NCBI RefSeq assembly: GCF_035916875.1
Contig: NZ_JAXUHN010000096.1
Location: 1-64,000, forward strand
Direction of reading: 5' to 3'
DNA from: Methylomicrobium sp035916875
GTDB taxonomy: Bacteria > Pseudomonadota > Gammaproteobacteria > Methylococcales > Methylomonadaceae
DNA: 64,000 bases
This document shows, in pieces, positions 8,380-16,440 of this stretch. The notes under the pieces were generated by a model that was not told where the DNA came from, did no database searches, and saw only the letters and a program-made list of their open reading frames with translations. Every line of letters begins with the position of its first letter. Positions within the stretch are counted from its first letter, which is position 1. Made by a program: the position numbers and the translations under genes.

Positions 8380-9633
8380 TCATCGGACGATACCTTTACT
8401 TTTGGCCGCATCGAGCCATTCGGGAAACTCGCCCAGCAAACGGTCGTACAGCGCCTGCTCGTCTACGCTGTGCAGGTCGTCCAACGCAAAGAAGCCGCAA
8501 TTGTCGACTAGGCGCCCGGCCATCGTATCGAGTTTTTCCAGGATGCCGTATTGCCGGCCGCCGATCCCGACAAATTGCCAAAAAATTGGTAGTGATGCCG
8601 CATCGGTCAGCAATTGTTTGATTTCCTTGTTTCGGCTGACGCCGCCGTCGCTGACGAAGATCACCAAGACAGGCAACTGCGTGCCCCGGTAATGTGCGAT
8701 CACCTTTTCGATCACGGCCGGCTCGTTGTTGATACTCATCAGGCCCCAATTGCGCCAGCCGCGCTCGGTGCCGTTGATGTAATCGGCATAATTGGCCAAT
8801 GTCGCGGGCGGCAACGCCAGCGCCTGACGCGAAAATGCCCAGACATCCAGTTCGCCGTCGTCATCGAAATGCACCGCCAACGGCAACAGCCGTTCGATCA
8901 CTTCCTGCACGCGGCCTTTGCTGTACTGGCCGCTCATCGAACCGGAGGCATCCAGCACCAAAGCGACCCGGGCTATCGTTGCGTGCAGGCGATGCTTTTC
9001 CAGGGAGACGGTGGCTTTTTTGGCCAGATCGACCAGCTTCGGCGCATGGGCAGCGATTTTCTTTTCGAGCGACAGTTTCGCACTCGGCGGCGGTGCCGGA
9101 GTATCCTCCGCGACCTCGCCGCCGAAACGCCTGACCAATGCCGCCAGGCCGCCGTTGAAGCCCTGACCGGTCGCGCAGAAGCGCCATGCGCCATCCTTCC
9201 GGTAAAGCTCGCCGAGCATCAGGGCTTTTTCGTCCTGAAAATCCTGACCTGTAAAGTCAAAGCGCGCAGACTCCTTGCCGTCCTGCAAAAAGCGCAGATG
9301 GCCGGAGCGGATTTGCCTCATTGCGCCGTTGCCGTCGATGGCGGTGGTAAATACCAGACGGTCGATCGAAGCCGGCAAACGATCGAGCCGACACAGAAAC
9401 CCCGCCTGATCGCCGGCAGGAACCGCCAGCTCGACACCGCCGCAAGGCGTTTTCGGTTGATTGAAGAAGATCATGTAGCGGTCGTCGGCCAGCTTTTGCT
9501 GCGCATCCAGACCGAAACAGGCGAAATCGAGCGCTTCGCCCAAGCCGCTGATGTGCAGTCCGATCTGAATCGTCTGGAGAGCGCCGGCGACAAGCGAGGA
9601 CAACGGCAGCCGCTGTCCCTTGGAGATTTCCAT
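8380..9633 (-). CDS. terF: TerF-like protein: TerD-like domain plus von Willebrand A domain
   Basis: A 417-residue protein close to TerF (about 413 residues). Residues 1-175 are a degenerate TerD-like domain without the acidic calcium loop (ALDFACFGLDAQQKL, FNQPKTPCGGVELAV). A linker follows. The C-terminal VWA domain begins near 220 with a MIDAS metal site DASGSMS (228-234) and ends with FVSDGGVSRNKE and FWQFVGIGG. VWA domains bind partner proteins through a metal ion. The gene starts 19 bases after terE. It probably acts as an interaction hub of the Ter complex. Confidence 0.87.
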   Translation of the reverse strand: MEISKGQRLPLSSLVAGALQTIQIGLHISGLGEALDFACFGLDAQQKLADDRYMIFFNQPKTPCGGVELAVPAGDQAGFLCRLDRLPASIDRLVFTTAIDGNGAMRQIRSGHLRFLQDGKESARFDFTGQDFQDEKALMLGELYRKDGAWRFCATGQGFNGGLAALVRRFGGEVAEDTPAPPPSAKLSLEKKIAAHAPKLVDLAKKATVSLEKHRLHATIARVALVLDASGSMSGQYSKGRVQEVIERLLPLAVHFDDDGELDVWAFSRQALALPPATLANYADYINGTERGWRNWGLMSINNEPAVIEKVIAHYRGTQLPVLVIFVSDGGVSRNKEIKQLLTDAASLPIFWQFVGIGGRQYGILEKLDTMAGRLVDNCGFFALDDLHSVDEQALYDRLLGEFPEWLDAAKSKGIVR

Positions 9634-9652
9634 GCGGCCGAATTAGACGGTA

Positions 9653-10228
9653 CTAGACATTCACGCCGAAGGAAGAAGCCAACGGTCCGAGGCCGCCGGC
9701 ATAACCCTGGCCGACCGCCTTGAATTTCCAGTCGGCGCCGACCCGGTAGATTTCGCCGAAGATCATCGCGGTCTCGATCGAGGCATCTTCGCTCAGGTCG
9801 TAACGGGCAATTTCCTGGCCGCCTTCTTCGTTCACGATGCGGATATAGGCGCGGCTGACCTGGCCGAAATTTTGTTTGCGGGCTTCCGCGTCATGGATCG
9901 TGACCGCGAAGACGACCTTGTCCAGATCGGCGGGAATTCTGCTCAATTCGACCTTGATCACTTCGTCATCGCCCTCGCCGGCGCCGGTCAGATTGTCGCC
10001 GGCATGCGCGACCGCTCCGTCAGCAACCGTTTTGTTGTTGTAGAAGCAGAAATCGTTATCGGAACGGACCTTGCCGTCCAGCTTGACCAGGAAAGCGCTG
10101 GCGTCGAGGTCGAACGCCGCACCGTCGGTCGCGCGCGCATCCCAGCCCAAACCTACCAGGATTTTATTCAGGTCGGGCGCTTCTTTACTCAAATTGACAT
10201 TGCCGCCTTTGCTCAGTGAAATCGCCAT
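9653..10228 (-). CDS. terE: TerD-family protein, TerE-like
   Basis: A 191-residue, complete TerD-type protein. It has SLSKGGNVNLSKEAP, GLGWDARATDG, calcium-binding DLDASAFLV and NLTGAGEGDDEV, TIHDAEARKQNFGQV, EDASIETAMIFGEIYR and the C-terminal GQGYAGGLG. It is very similar to the gene just upstream over the whole length, so the pair is a tandem duplication within the family. The gap between the two is 36 bases. Assignment as TerE rather than TerD rests mainly on gene order and is soft. Confidence 0.88.
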   Translation of the reverse strand: MAISLSKGGNVNLSKEAPDLNKILVGLGWDARATDGAAFDLDASAFLVKLDGKVRSDNDFCFYNNKTVADGAVAHAGDNLTGAGEGDDEVIKVELSRIPADLDKVVFAVTIHDAEARKQNFGQVSRAYIRIVNEEGGQEIARYDLSEDASIETAMIFGEIYRVGADWKFKAVGQGYAGGLGPLASSFGVNV

Positions 10229-10264
10229 CGTGTTGTTCCTCTTAGTGTTGAATGAAACTGTGAT

Positions 10265-10840
10265 TTAAACGTTAATGCCGTATTGCCGGGCCAGAGCACC
10301 CAGGCCGCCGGCATAACCCTGTCCTACCGCGCGAAATTTCCATTCGCCGCCGTGACGGTAGATTTCGCCGAAAATCATCGCGGTCTCGATCGAGGCATCT
10401 TCGCTCAAATCGTAGCGCGCGACTTCATTGTTCGTATCCTTGTTCACGATCCTGACATAGGCGCTGGCGACCTGACCGAAATTTTGCTTGCGCGCCTCGG
10501 CATCATGAATCGTGACCGTAAAAGCGACGCGCTGAATGTCGGCAGGGACTTTGTCCAATTGTACGACGATCGTCTCATCATCGCCGTCGCCCGCGCCGGT
10601 GCGGTTGTCGCCGGTATGCTCGACCGAGCCGCAGGTCGATTTGGTTTGATTATAAAAAATGAAATCGCCGTCGGAACGCACCTTGCCGTCTTCCTTGACC
10701 ATGAACGCGCTCGCATCCAGGTCGTAGTCGGCCCCGTCGGTCGCCCGCACATCCCAACCGAGACCGACCAGCACATTTTTTAGCGTGGGATCGGTTTTAG
10801 ACAGGCTGATATTACCGCCTTTATTCAACGAAATGCCCAT
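10265..10840 (-). CDS. terD: TerD-family tellurium resistance / stress protein (first gene of the Ter operon)
   Basis: A 191-residue TerD protein with every family hallmark: SLNKGGNISLSKTDP, VLVGLGWDVRATDG, DLDASAFMV, NRTGAGDGDDETI (calcium loop), TIHDAEARKQNFGQV and FRAVGQGYAGGL. TerD proteins are soluble calcium-binding beta-sandwiches linked to tolerance of tellurite, colicins, phage and envelope or DNA stress. The start follows GAGGAGG at a proper distance. A candidate sigma-70 promoter lies at 10906-10934. All 11 genes down to terB run the same way with short gaps or overlaps. Confidence 0.92.
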   Translation of the reverse strand: MGISLNKGGNISLSKTDPTLKNVLVGLGWDVRATDGADYDLDASAFMVKEDGKVRSDGDFIFYNQTKSTCGSVEHTGDNRTGAGDGDDETIVVQLDKVPADIQRVAFTVTIHDAEARKQNFGQVASAYVRIVNKDTNNEVARYDLSEDASIETAMIFGEIYRHGGEWKFRAVGQGYAGGLGALARQYGINV

Positions 10841-10905
10841 GATTGCCCTCCTCGAAACTTTGTAAGATTGAATCGTCGCGTGATTTTGAAATGCGAATCC
10901 GTAAT

Positions 10906-10934
10906 AGGATAGAAGAATATCGCGAAGTTCACAA
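10906..10934 (-). promoter_or_regulatory. Candidate sigma-70 promoter of the Ter operon
   Basis: On the minus strand TTGTGA and TATCCT are separated by exactly 17 bases, with the terD ATG about 66 bases downstream of the -10 box. Both boxes deviate from consensus, so regulation by an activator is possible. No operator dyad was recognised. Confidence 0.4.
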
Positions 10935-11037
10935 AATTTAATGACTTGCGAACGTCGTTTGGAAGAAATATCAGCCGCTTATCCGCAAACGCTGGAAAGC
11001 GCGATGATCAATGATTCTCCTGCCGATAATTCTCGGC

Positions 11038-12207
11038 TCAGAACTGCAATTCCTTGCTTTGATCAAATTGCCGGTTGGTCTGAGCGCGCGGCGTTTCCGA
11101 AGCGTGCGGCATTGCCGCACGCTCCTGCTGTCCTTTGATCAGGATGCGCGCCAGCTTGCGCAAACCTTCTGATGAGATTTCCAATCCGAATGGCCGGCCC
11201 AGGCTTTCAAACTGATAAATCACATCGGTGGCCGCGATAAAAGTCATATAGCGCAATCCCTGAATTTCCGGCAGTTGCTTGGCCAAATTGTGCAACTCGG
11301 GCGCGAGGCGCTCCCAAGTATCGGTAAAAAACACCCGTACGGGATCCTTGCCGCCCGGCTGCTGGCCTTTAATTGCAGCCTGGAAGGCGCTGCGGGATTC
11401 TAGCAGAATTTCGGTCAGCGAATCACGCAGTTGCTCGGAGTTTGAATCAAAAGACGCCTGTTGAATCGCCTTACTCAAAAATTCATCCCATGCCTTCCAG
11501 GCTTCCTGCCATTGCTGTTGCTCGGCCGCGGTCAGCGGCGCTGCCGGCGTGCTCGACAGCGGCTTCACCGGCGCCTCGAAGCCGAGATTCACCGAGATTC
11601 CCTCTTCCTTGGCGGTCGCGCCGGTAAATTTGAGCGTACTGATTACCTGATGCAGTTCCGCCTCATTTTCTTTCGGCAGATAGTCGGCCAATTTGCGCTC
11701 GATGTCGCCGCGCGATTTATTCAAATCGACTTTCAAGCTCGCCAGTTGCGGCTCCGCATAGCGCCTGAGCAAGTCCTGCAATTTGTCGACATTCAACGGG
11801 ATGCCGGACTGATCATAGGCGCGCGCCTGGGTAACCGGCAGACTGAGTACAGTCTGCTGCGGATTGATCGTCGGCTGCTGCCACGTTTCGAGAAGGCCGC
11901 TCCACTCGAAGAGCGGCAGACACTGTCCATTCATGCCGGTGCCGAAACGCACATGTACATTGTTGATCAAATGTACTTGCCCATTCTGTCCATCCAGCTT
12001 AGGATCGGAGAGTTGCAAAAAACTGCAATTTTGGCGGTCTTTCCAGACATTCGCGGTCGTGCCGGAACCGGTAAAAAGCTGGGTGACCAACGCATTTTTG
12101 ATCAGACTGTAGTCCGCATAAAGCGGCAAATTGAACGACTCGGCCCAACTGTTTTGGATCATGGCACCGAAAAAAATAACGAATAAAAGAATAAATCTTT
12201 GAATCAT
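11038..12207 (-). CDS. Exported protein of unknown function
   Basis: A protein of 389 residues that I do not recognise. The ATG at 12207 gives a clean signal peptide: MIQRF, then a hydrophobic run ILLFVIFFGAMI and a probable cleavage after NSWA (about residue 19). The mature part is soluble-looking, with a Lys/Glu-rich helical middle and a Pro-Ala linker near APAAPL. An open frame extends 42 codons further upstream but would bury the signal peptide. It lies just upstream of the Ter promoter, on the same strand. Its frame closes at 11038, before the Ter promoter, so it is not part of the Ter transcript unless read-through occurs. Confidence 0.72.
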   Translation of the reverse strand: MIQRFILLFVIFFGAMIQNSWAESFNLPLYADYSLIKNALVTQLFTGSGTTANVWKDRQNCSFLQLSDPKLDGQNGQVHLINNVHVRFGTGMNGQCLPLFEWSGLLETWQQPTINPQQTVLSLPVTQARAYDQSGIPLNVDKLQDLLRRYAEPQLASLKVDLNKSRGDIERKLADYLPKENEAELHQVISTLKFTGATAKEEGISVNLGFEAPVKPLSSTPAAPLTAAEQQQWQEAWKAWDEFLSKAIQQASFDSNSEQLRDSLTEILLESRSAFQAAIKGQQPGGKDPVRVFFTDTWERLAPELHNLAKQLPEIQGLRYMTFIAATDVIYQFESLGRPFGLEISSEGLRKLARILIKGQQERAAMPHASETPRAQTNRQFDQSKELQF

Positions 12208-12507
12208 AAATTTGAATGTTCCGAATAAAACCGGGTTATAAGACGCGCCCTTGGAAGTGCGCAATGAATAAGAAATCTGACCAGAAGTGATTAAAAACCG
12301 TTCCCCCTGAATCCTCGATGAACCCAAGGCCAATAGACAAAAATATTTCGGGTTCGGCTATCCTTGGCTATAGCATTTTATAGTTGGCTGATTATGAATC
12401 GATTAATCCCACAAAGTCGAAAGACTTCAACGCATATTCACCAAAAAATCTGTACAATAATCACATAAACCGCGCCGTTCATGCCACGCAACCGCTTACC
12501 GTTCGTT
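12208..12507. other. Divergent intergenic region between the exported protein gene and mepA
   Basis: About 300 bases with no convincing gene. It must carry promoters for both directions. CCAAGG and CCTTGG repeats near 12324-12366 could pair loosely, but the loop is long. I see no clear operator. Confidence 0.4.
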
Positions 12508-13350
12508 ATGAAAAGAATCGCTTCCTTTGTATTATTCTTGGCGCTATATAACCATAACTCCGCCGATGCAGGAACCAACCCGTGGGCCGGCATCAAAACA
12601 CCCGTCACGCTCGGCCACGGCGCCGAAAGTATCGGCTCTTATACGGCCGGCTGCCTGAGCGGCGCCGTCGAACTGCCGCCGAACGGCGCCGGCTATCAGG
12701 TGATGCGCCTCTCCAGGCACCGTTATTACGGCCATCCTGACCTGAAAAATTTTATCGAAGCCTTGGGGCAAAGCGCCGCGGAGCAACATCTTGGCGTCCT
12801 GCTGATCGGCGACATGGGACAGCCGCGCGGCGGCCCGACCTTGAGCGGACACCGCAGCCACCAAACCGGACTGGATGTCGATGTCTGGTTTCTGTTGTCG
12901 AAACAGGCCGAAAGCCGGGCGCTAGCCTATAACGAACGCGAAAACTGGAATGCGCCTTCTGTACTGCGCGATCATTCCGATCTGATCGACAGCCGTCAAT
13001 GGTCGAGAGCGAATGAACAAATTTTGCAAATCAGCGCGGAAATGCCGGAAGTCGACCGGCTATTCGTCAATGCCAGCGTCAAAAGAGAACTCTGCCGGAC
13101 GCACGCCGGACAGAACTGGCTGCACAAAATCCGCCCCTGGTGGAAGCATGACGACCATTTTCATATCCGCCTGAAATGCCCGAAGGACAGCCGCTATTGC
13201 GAAGGACAGGAGCCGTTGCCCGCCGGCGACGGTTGCGATGCCTCTCTGGCCTGGTGGTTTTCGGCTGAAGCGAAGGCGCCGGCAAAAAAACTGCCGCCGC
13301 CGAAAGCGCCGGTTTTACCGGCTCGCTGCAATCAGGTCTTGTACCGTTAA
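12508..13350 (+). CDS. mepA: Penicillin-insensitive murein endopeptidase MepA
   Basis: MepA is a periplasmic zinc enzyme (LAS family) that cuts D-Ala-mDAP cross-links in peptidoglycan. From ATG 12508 the protein has 280 residues: a signal peptide (MKRIASFVLFLALY, cleavage near NSADA), then GHGAESIGSYTAGCLSG, the zinc-binding run SGHRSHQTGLDVDVWF (His and Asp ligands), and the second site HDDHFHIRLKCP. C-terminal cysteines match the family. A Pro/Lys-rich stretch (PAKKLPPPKAP) precedes the end. An upstream in-frame ATG at 12481 is possible, but the inner start gives the better signal peptide. It stands 25 bases before the nucleotidase gene. Confidence 0.92.
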   Translation: MKRIASFVLFLALYNHNSADAGTNPWAGIKTPVTLGHGAESIGSYTAGCLSGAVELPPNGAGYQVMRLSRHRYYGHPDLKNFIEALGQSAAEQHLGVLLIGDMGQPRGGPTLSGHRSHQTGLDVDVWFLLSKQAESRALAYNERENWNAPSVLRDHSDLIDSRQWSRANEQILQISAEMPEVDRLFVNASVKRELCRTHAGQNWLHKIRPWWKHDDHFHIRLKCPKDSRYCEGQEPLPAGDGCDASLAWWFSAEAKAPAKKLPPPKAPVLPARCNQVLYR

Positions 13351-13375
13351 TGCCTGAATTGTACTAGGTTTAGCC

Positions 13376-14326
13376 ATGTCCTACCCGATCGACAAAAAAT
13401 TCGTTATTGCGGTCTCCTCGAGCGCCCTGTTCGATCTCGGCGAATCCGACCGCATTTTTCGCGAGCAAGGCCCCGTCGCCTACAAAGCATATCAGGAACA
13501 AAATCAGAATGCGATACTCGACAAAGGCGTCGCCTTCCCGTTCATCCGCCGCTTTCTAAACATTAACGAACGCTTCAGCAGCGAACAACCCGTCGAAGTC
13601 GTGCTGCTGTCCAGAAATTCGGCCACGACAGGCCTACGCGTATTTCGCTCGATTAGGCATCATGGCCTGGACATCAGCCGCGCCGCGTTTACCGAAGGCA
13701 AATCGCCTTACCCTTACATTCCGGCCTTCAATGCTTCGCTGTTTTTATCGGCCAACGAAAACGACGTGCTCAAAGCGATCGCCGCCGGCTATCCGGCCGG
13801 CGCGGTGCTGCCTTCGAGCGTTGTCGACGATCCCGACGATGAAGAATTACGGGTCGCCTTCGATTTTGACGGCGTACTGGCCGACGACGAAGCCGAATCG
13901 GTTTACCGTAACGGCCAATTGCAACAGTTTCACCAGCACGAGCAGGACCGCTCGCATATTCCGCATAATCCGGGCCCGCTGGCCGATCTGTTCCGAAAAC
14001 TGGCCTTCATGCAAAAACTCGAAGACCAGGCGATAGAACAGGACCGGAACCATAAAAGAATCCTTCGCACCGCGATCATCACCGCGCGCAACGCTCCCGC
14101 GCACGAGCGAGTCGTCACCACGCTCGAAAGCTGGGGCGTCAGTGCGAATGAGACGTTTTTTCTGGGCGGCATGAAAAAAGACCGCATCCTGACCGTGTTC
14201 AAACCGCACATCTTTTTCGACGACCAAAAAAACCATCTCTCGACGAGCGGCAAGGATATTCCGATGGTGCACATTCCGTTCGGCATCGCCAATCGCGGCG
14301 AACCGGCAAAAGGACCGGCGATTTAG
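13376..14326 (+). CDS. 5'-nucleotidase, cytosolic cN-I type
   Basis: A 316-residue protein of the 5'-nucleotidase family related to eukaryotic cytosolic cN-I, with a HAD-like core. It would remove phosphate from nucleoside monophosphates. Supporting runs are VIAVSSSALFDL at the N-terminus, VVLLSRNSATTGLRVF, the catalytic VAFDFDGVLADDEAE (about 161-175) with the DxDxV motif, ITARNAPAHERV, and the late FFDDQKNHL acidic pair. The start follows an AGG-type site. It forms a probable run with mepA upstream and the zinc-ribbon gene 26 bases downstream, although the functions look unrelated. Confidence 0.87.
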   Translation: MSYPIDKKFVIAVSSSALFDLGESDRIFREQGPVAYKAYQEQNQNAILDKGVAFPFIRRFLNINERFSSEQPVEVVLLSRNSATTGLRVFRSIRHHGLDISRAAFTEGKSPYPYIPAFNASLFLSANENDVLKAIAAGYPAGAVLPSSVVDDPDDEELRVAFDFDGVLADDEAESVYRNGQLQQFHQHEQDRSHIPHNPGPLADLFRKLAFMQKLEDQAIEQDRNHKRILRTAIITARNAPAHERVVTTLESWGVSANETFFLGGMKKDRILTVFKPHIFFDDQKNHLSTSGKDIPMVHIPFGIANRGEPAKGPAI

Positions 14327-14352
14327 CAAACCTGTCCGATTAGCTTACCGCG

Positions 14353-14754
14353 ATGGGGCAAATTGAAAGCAACAAGCAACGCAAAGCCGAAATCAAGGCC
14401 CACCGCCGTAAACGCCAAGCCAAAATCCAAACCGCAGTCAAAGCCAACCTCAACCTGACGCCGCCCGGCTCGCTCCCGTGCGATCCATCCTTATTGAAGC
14501 CCTACAACAGCTACGGAGTTCCCACTTTCGTCGCGCGCGGTTATTATCTCGATATTGAATTCACCTGCCGCGATTGCGGCAAACATCAAACCTGGAAAGC
14601 CGCGCAACAAAAATGGTGGTACGAAATTGCCCATGGCAAGGTCGAATCGCGCGCCGTCCGCTGCCGGGCCTGCCGGAAAATCGAACACGACCGCAGAGAT
14701 CGGGCCAAAATCCTTCATCAGAAAGGATTGAAAACGAAAGGTTTACATCGATGA
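14353..14754 (+). CDS. Zinc-ribbon domain protein of unknown function
   Basis: A 133-residue basic protein. The first 35 residues are a Lys/Arg/Gln-rich helix; the central part has two CxxC pairs, CRDCGKHQTW and CRACRKIE, spaced about 30 residues apart, which form a treble-clef-like zinc ribbon. A WWYEIAHGK run sits between them. Small proteins of this kind are common in proteobacteria and have no established role; nucleic-acid binding is plausible from charge. It ends a three-gene plus-strand run. Confidence 0.8.
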   Translation: MGQIESNKQRKAEIKAHRRKRQAKIQTAVKANLNLTPPGSLPCDPSLLKPYNSYGVPTFVARGYYLDIEFTCRDCGKHQTWKAAQQKWWYEIAHGKVESRAVRCRACRKIEHDRRDRAKILHQKGLKTKGLHR

Positions 14755-15192
14755 GACATATGAACGATCAGCAGGCGACTCATAGGACATGATCCGCTTA
14801 AAAGAGCCTTAATGGCCTAATTCAATTTATACCCCATTGATGGCATCTTAATTCTATTTTGCCGGACTACGATAGTGACCGCGATTCCCGCATATCCACA
14901 GAGCATAGGGCCATTTCCGGAATCCCGGTCTCTGGATGGGTTCGAGATTACCATCCATGGACTGGAGCCCGCTTCCCGGCGGTCTCGACGTGCTGGATTC
15001 AACTCGGCATCTTCCGGATCACCTTGTACCGGTTGATCGAAAAATACCGAATCGTATTTTAATTCAAGCCACTCTCATTCCGGGAGTAGCAAGCATGCTG
15101 AAATTGTAACTTATGAGGTTTATCGCCGTGCACAATCCTCCATTACACTGGTGCAACTCTAGGGCAGCGTGTAAGGTTACATGAAGACTGAG
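14755..15192. other. Convergent intergenic region between the zinc-ribbon gene and galU
   Basis: About 440 bases with no supported gene. A stretch near 14920-15000 (CTCTGGATGG... ACCATCC, then GGACTGGAGCCCGCTTCC) resembles degenerate intergenic repeats seen in many proteobacteria, with a 6-base stem GGATGG/CCATCC. It could be a worn repeat copy; no second copy is visible in this window. Confidence 0.35.
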
Positions 15193-16074
15193 CTACGCTG
15201 AAAAATGACGCTCTTTTAAATAATCTAAGAAGCCGTCTTTCAATTCAGGGTGCAACAACCCATATTCGACGTTCGCAATCAAAAAACCGAGTTTGGAACC
15301 GCAGTCATAGCGTGTACCTTCGAATTCATAGGCCAGCACTTGCTCGTCGGCCATAAGTGCGGCGATGCCATCGGTCAGTTGAATTTCGCCGCCGGCACCG
15401 CGGCCCGTCGTCTCGAGTTTGTTGAAGATCGCCGGAGTCAGAATATAACGGCCGACGATAGCCAAATTAGATGGCGCATCTTCGGGTTTGGGTTTTTCGA
15501 CGACCAACTCAATCGGGCTAAACGTGCCGGAAGCTTCGCCGATTTTGACGATGCCATAGCTTCCGGTTTCGGAAGGATGCACGCGCTCCACACCCAGGAT
15601 CGATGTCCGTTTTTGGTTATACAGCTCGACCATTTGCGCCATACAACCGCGCGTGCCGTCTTCTATCAAATCGTCCGGCAGGATCACCGCGAACGGCTCA
15701 TCGCCGATCACCGGCTTTGCGCAATGCACCGCATGGCCGAGCCCCAATGCTTCCGACTGGCGGATGAACACGCAGGACACATGAGGCGGCACGATGCCTC
15801 TTAGCGTCTTCAGGATTTCAGTCTTGTTTCTGGCTTCGAGCTCTTTTTCCAACTCGTAGGCCTTGTCGAAATGGTCCATGATCGCGTTTTTAGTGCGTCC
15901 GGTCACGAAGATCATCGTGTCGATGCCGGCAGCGATCGCTTCTTCAACCGCATATTGGACCAGCGGTTTATCGACAATCGGCAGCATTTCTTTTGCGGTG
16001 GTCTTGGTCGCAGGCAAAAAACGCGTGCCCAATCCGGCTACGGGAAATACGGCTTTGGTGATTTTTTGTTTCAT
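15193..16074 (-). CDS. galU: UTP-glucose-1-phosphate uridylyltransferase
   Basis: GalU makes UDP-glucose from UTP and glucose-1-phosphate, feeding glycogen, exopolysaccharide, LPS and galactose metabolism. The 293-residue protein opens with KAVFPVAGLGTRFLPATK (nucleotide-binding GxGxRxxP loop), followed by KEMLPIVDKPLVQYAVEEA, FVTGRTKNAI, EPFAVILPDDLI, VEKPKPEDAPSNLAIVGRY and the C-terminal RYDCGSKLGF. The ATG at 16074 has an AGGA site; the longer open frame is not needed. galE, its usual metabolic partner, is elsewhere in the window (55577-56596). Confidence 0.96.
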   Translation of the reverse strand: MKQKITKAVFPVAGLGTRFLPATKTTAKEMLPIVDKPLVQYAVEEAIAAGIDTMIFVTGRTKNAIMDHFDKAYELEKELEARNKTEILKTLRGIVPPHVSCVFIRQSEALGLGHAVHCAKPVIGDEPFAVILPDDLIEDGTRGCMAQMVELYNQKRTSILGVERVHPSETGSYGIVKIGEASGTFSPIELVVEKPKPEDAPSNLAIVGRYILTPAIFNKLETTGRGAGGEIQLTDGIAALMADEQVLAYEFEGTRYDCGSKLGFLIANVEYGLLHPELKDGFLDYLKERHFSA

Positions 16075-16440
16075 ATAATTCCTGACATTAATAATCAAAG
16101 TTTGTACATGATGTTGCTTTTCGGCATACCAAGCCGCGCCAACCCGCATTCGATCATAATACCTACGTGTTTATGATCTGCTCGGTCCTCAAGGCAAAGA
16201 CTATTACAACAGTGCCCTCGGGCAAGATCGAAGTTTACCGACTGCCTCAAAAAAAAGATGGGGCATGATAAGCCGAGTTTCCTGAATCGGAACTTAATGG
16301 AAGCACCGGAAGAAGCCCCCGTCGAGCAGTGCAGCGAATCGATGCAATCGGCTATTTTTCGTGACCGGAAAAGGAATGACACGGAATCCTGCAAGCTTTG
16401 AGAGTCATTCCTTTTGGAAAAACGAGACGGCCGCAGTTCC
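16075..16440. other. Intergenic region between galU and purA
   Basis: About 366 bases without a convincing gene. The purA-proximal part carries a perfect 12-base inverted repeat listed separately. The part next to galU must hold its promoter; I could not fix the boxes. Confidence 0.5.
16369..16415 (-). terminator. Perfect 12-base inverted repeat, possible terminator after purA
   Basis: AAAAGGAATGAC at 16369-16380 pairs exactly with GTCATTCCTTTT at 16404-16415 across a 23-base loop. It lies 26 bases past the purA stop on the minus strand. The stem ends in TTTT but then runs into CCGG, so it is a poor textbook terminator; mRNA end protection is another option. Confidence 0.4.

Noticed and set aside
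10941..11138. Plus-strand frame near the Ter promoter
   Set aside because: 65 codons, overlaps the 3' end of the exported-protein gene, with no ribosome-binding site or domain.
14859..15062. Plus-strand 67-codon frame in the galU-side gap
   Set aside because: It reads across a degenerate intergenic repeat and has no support as a gene.
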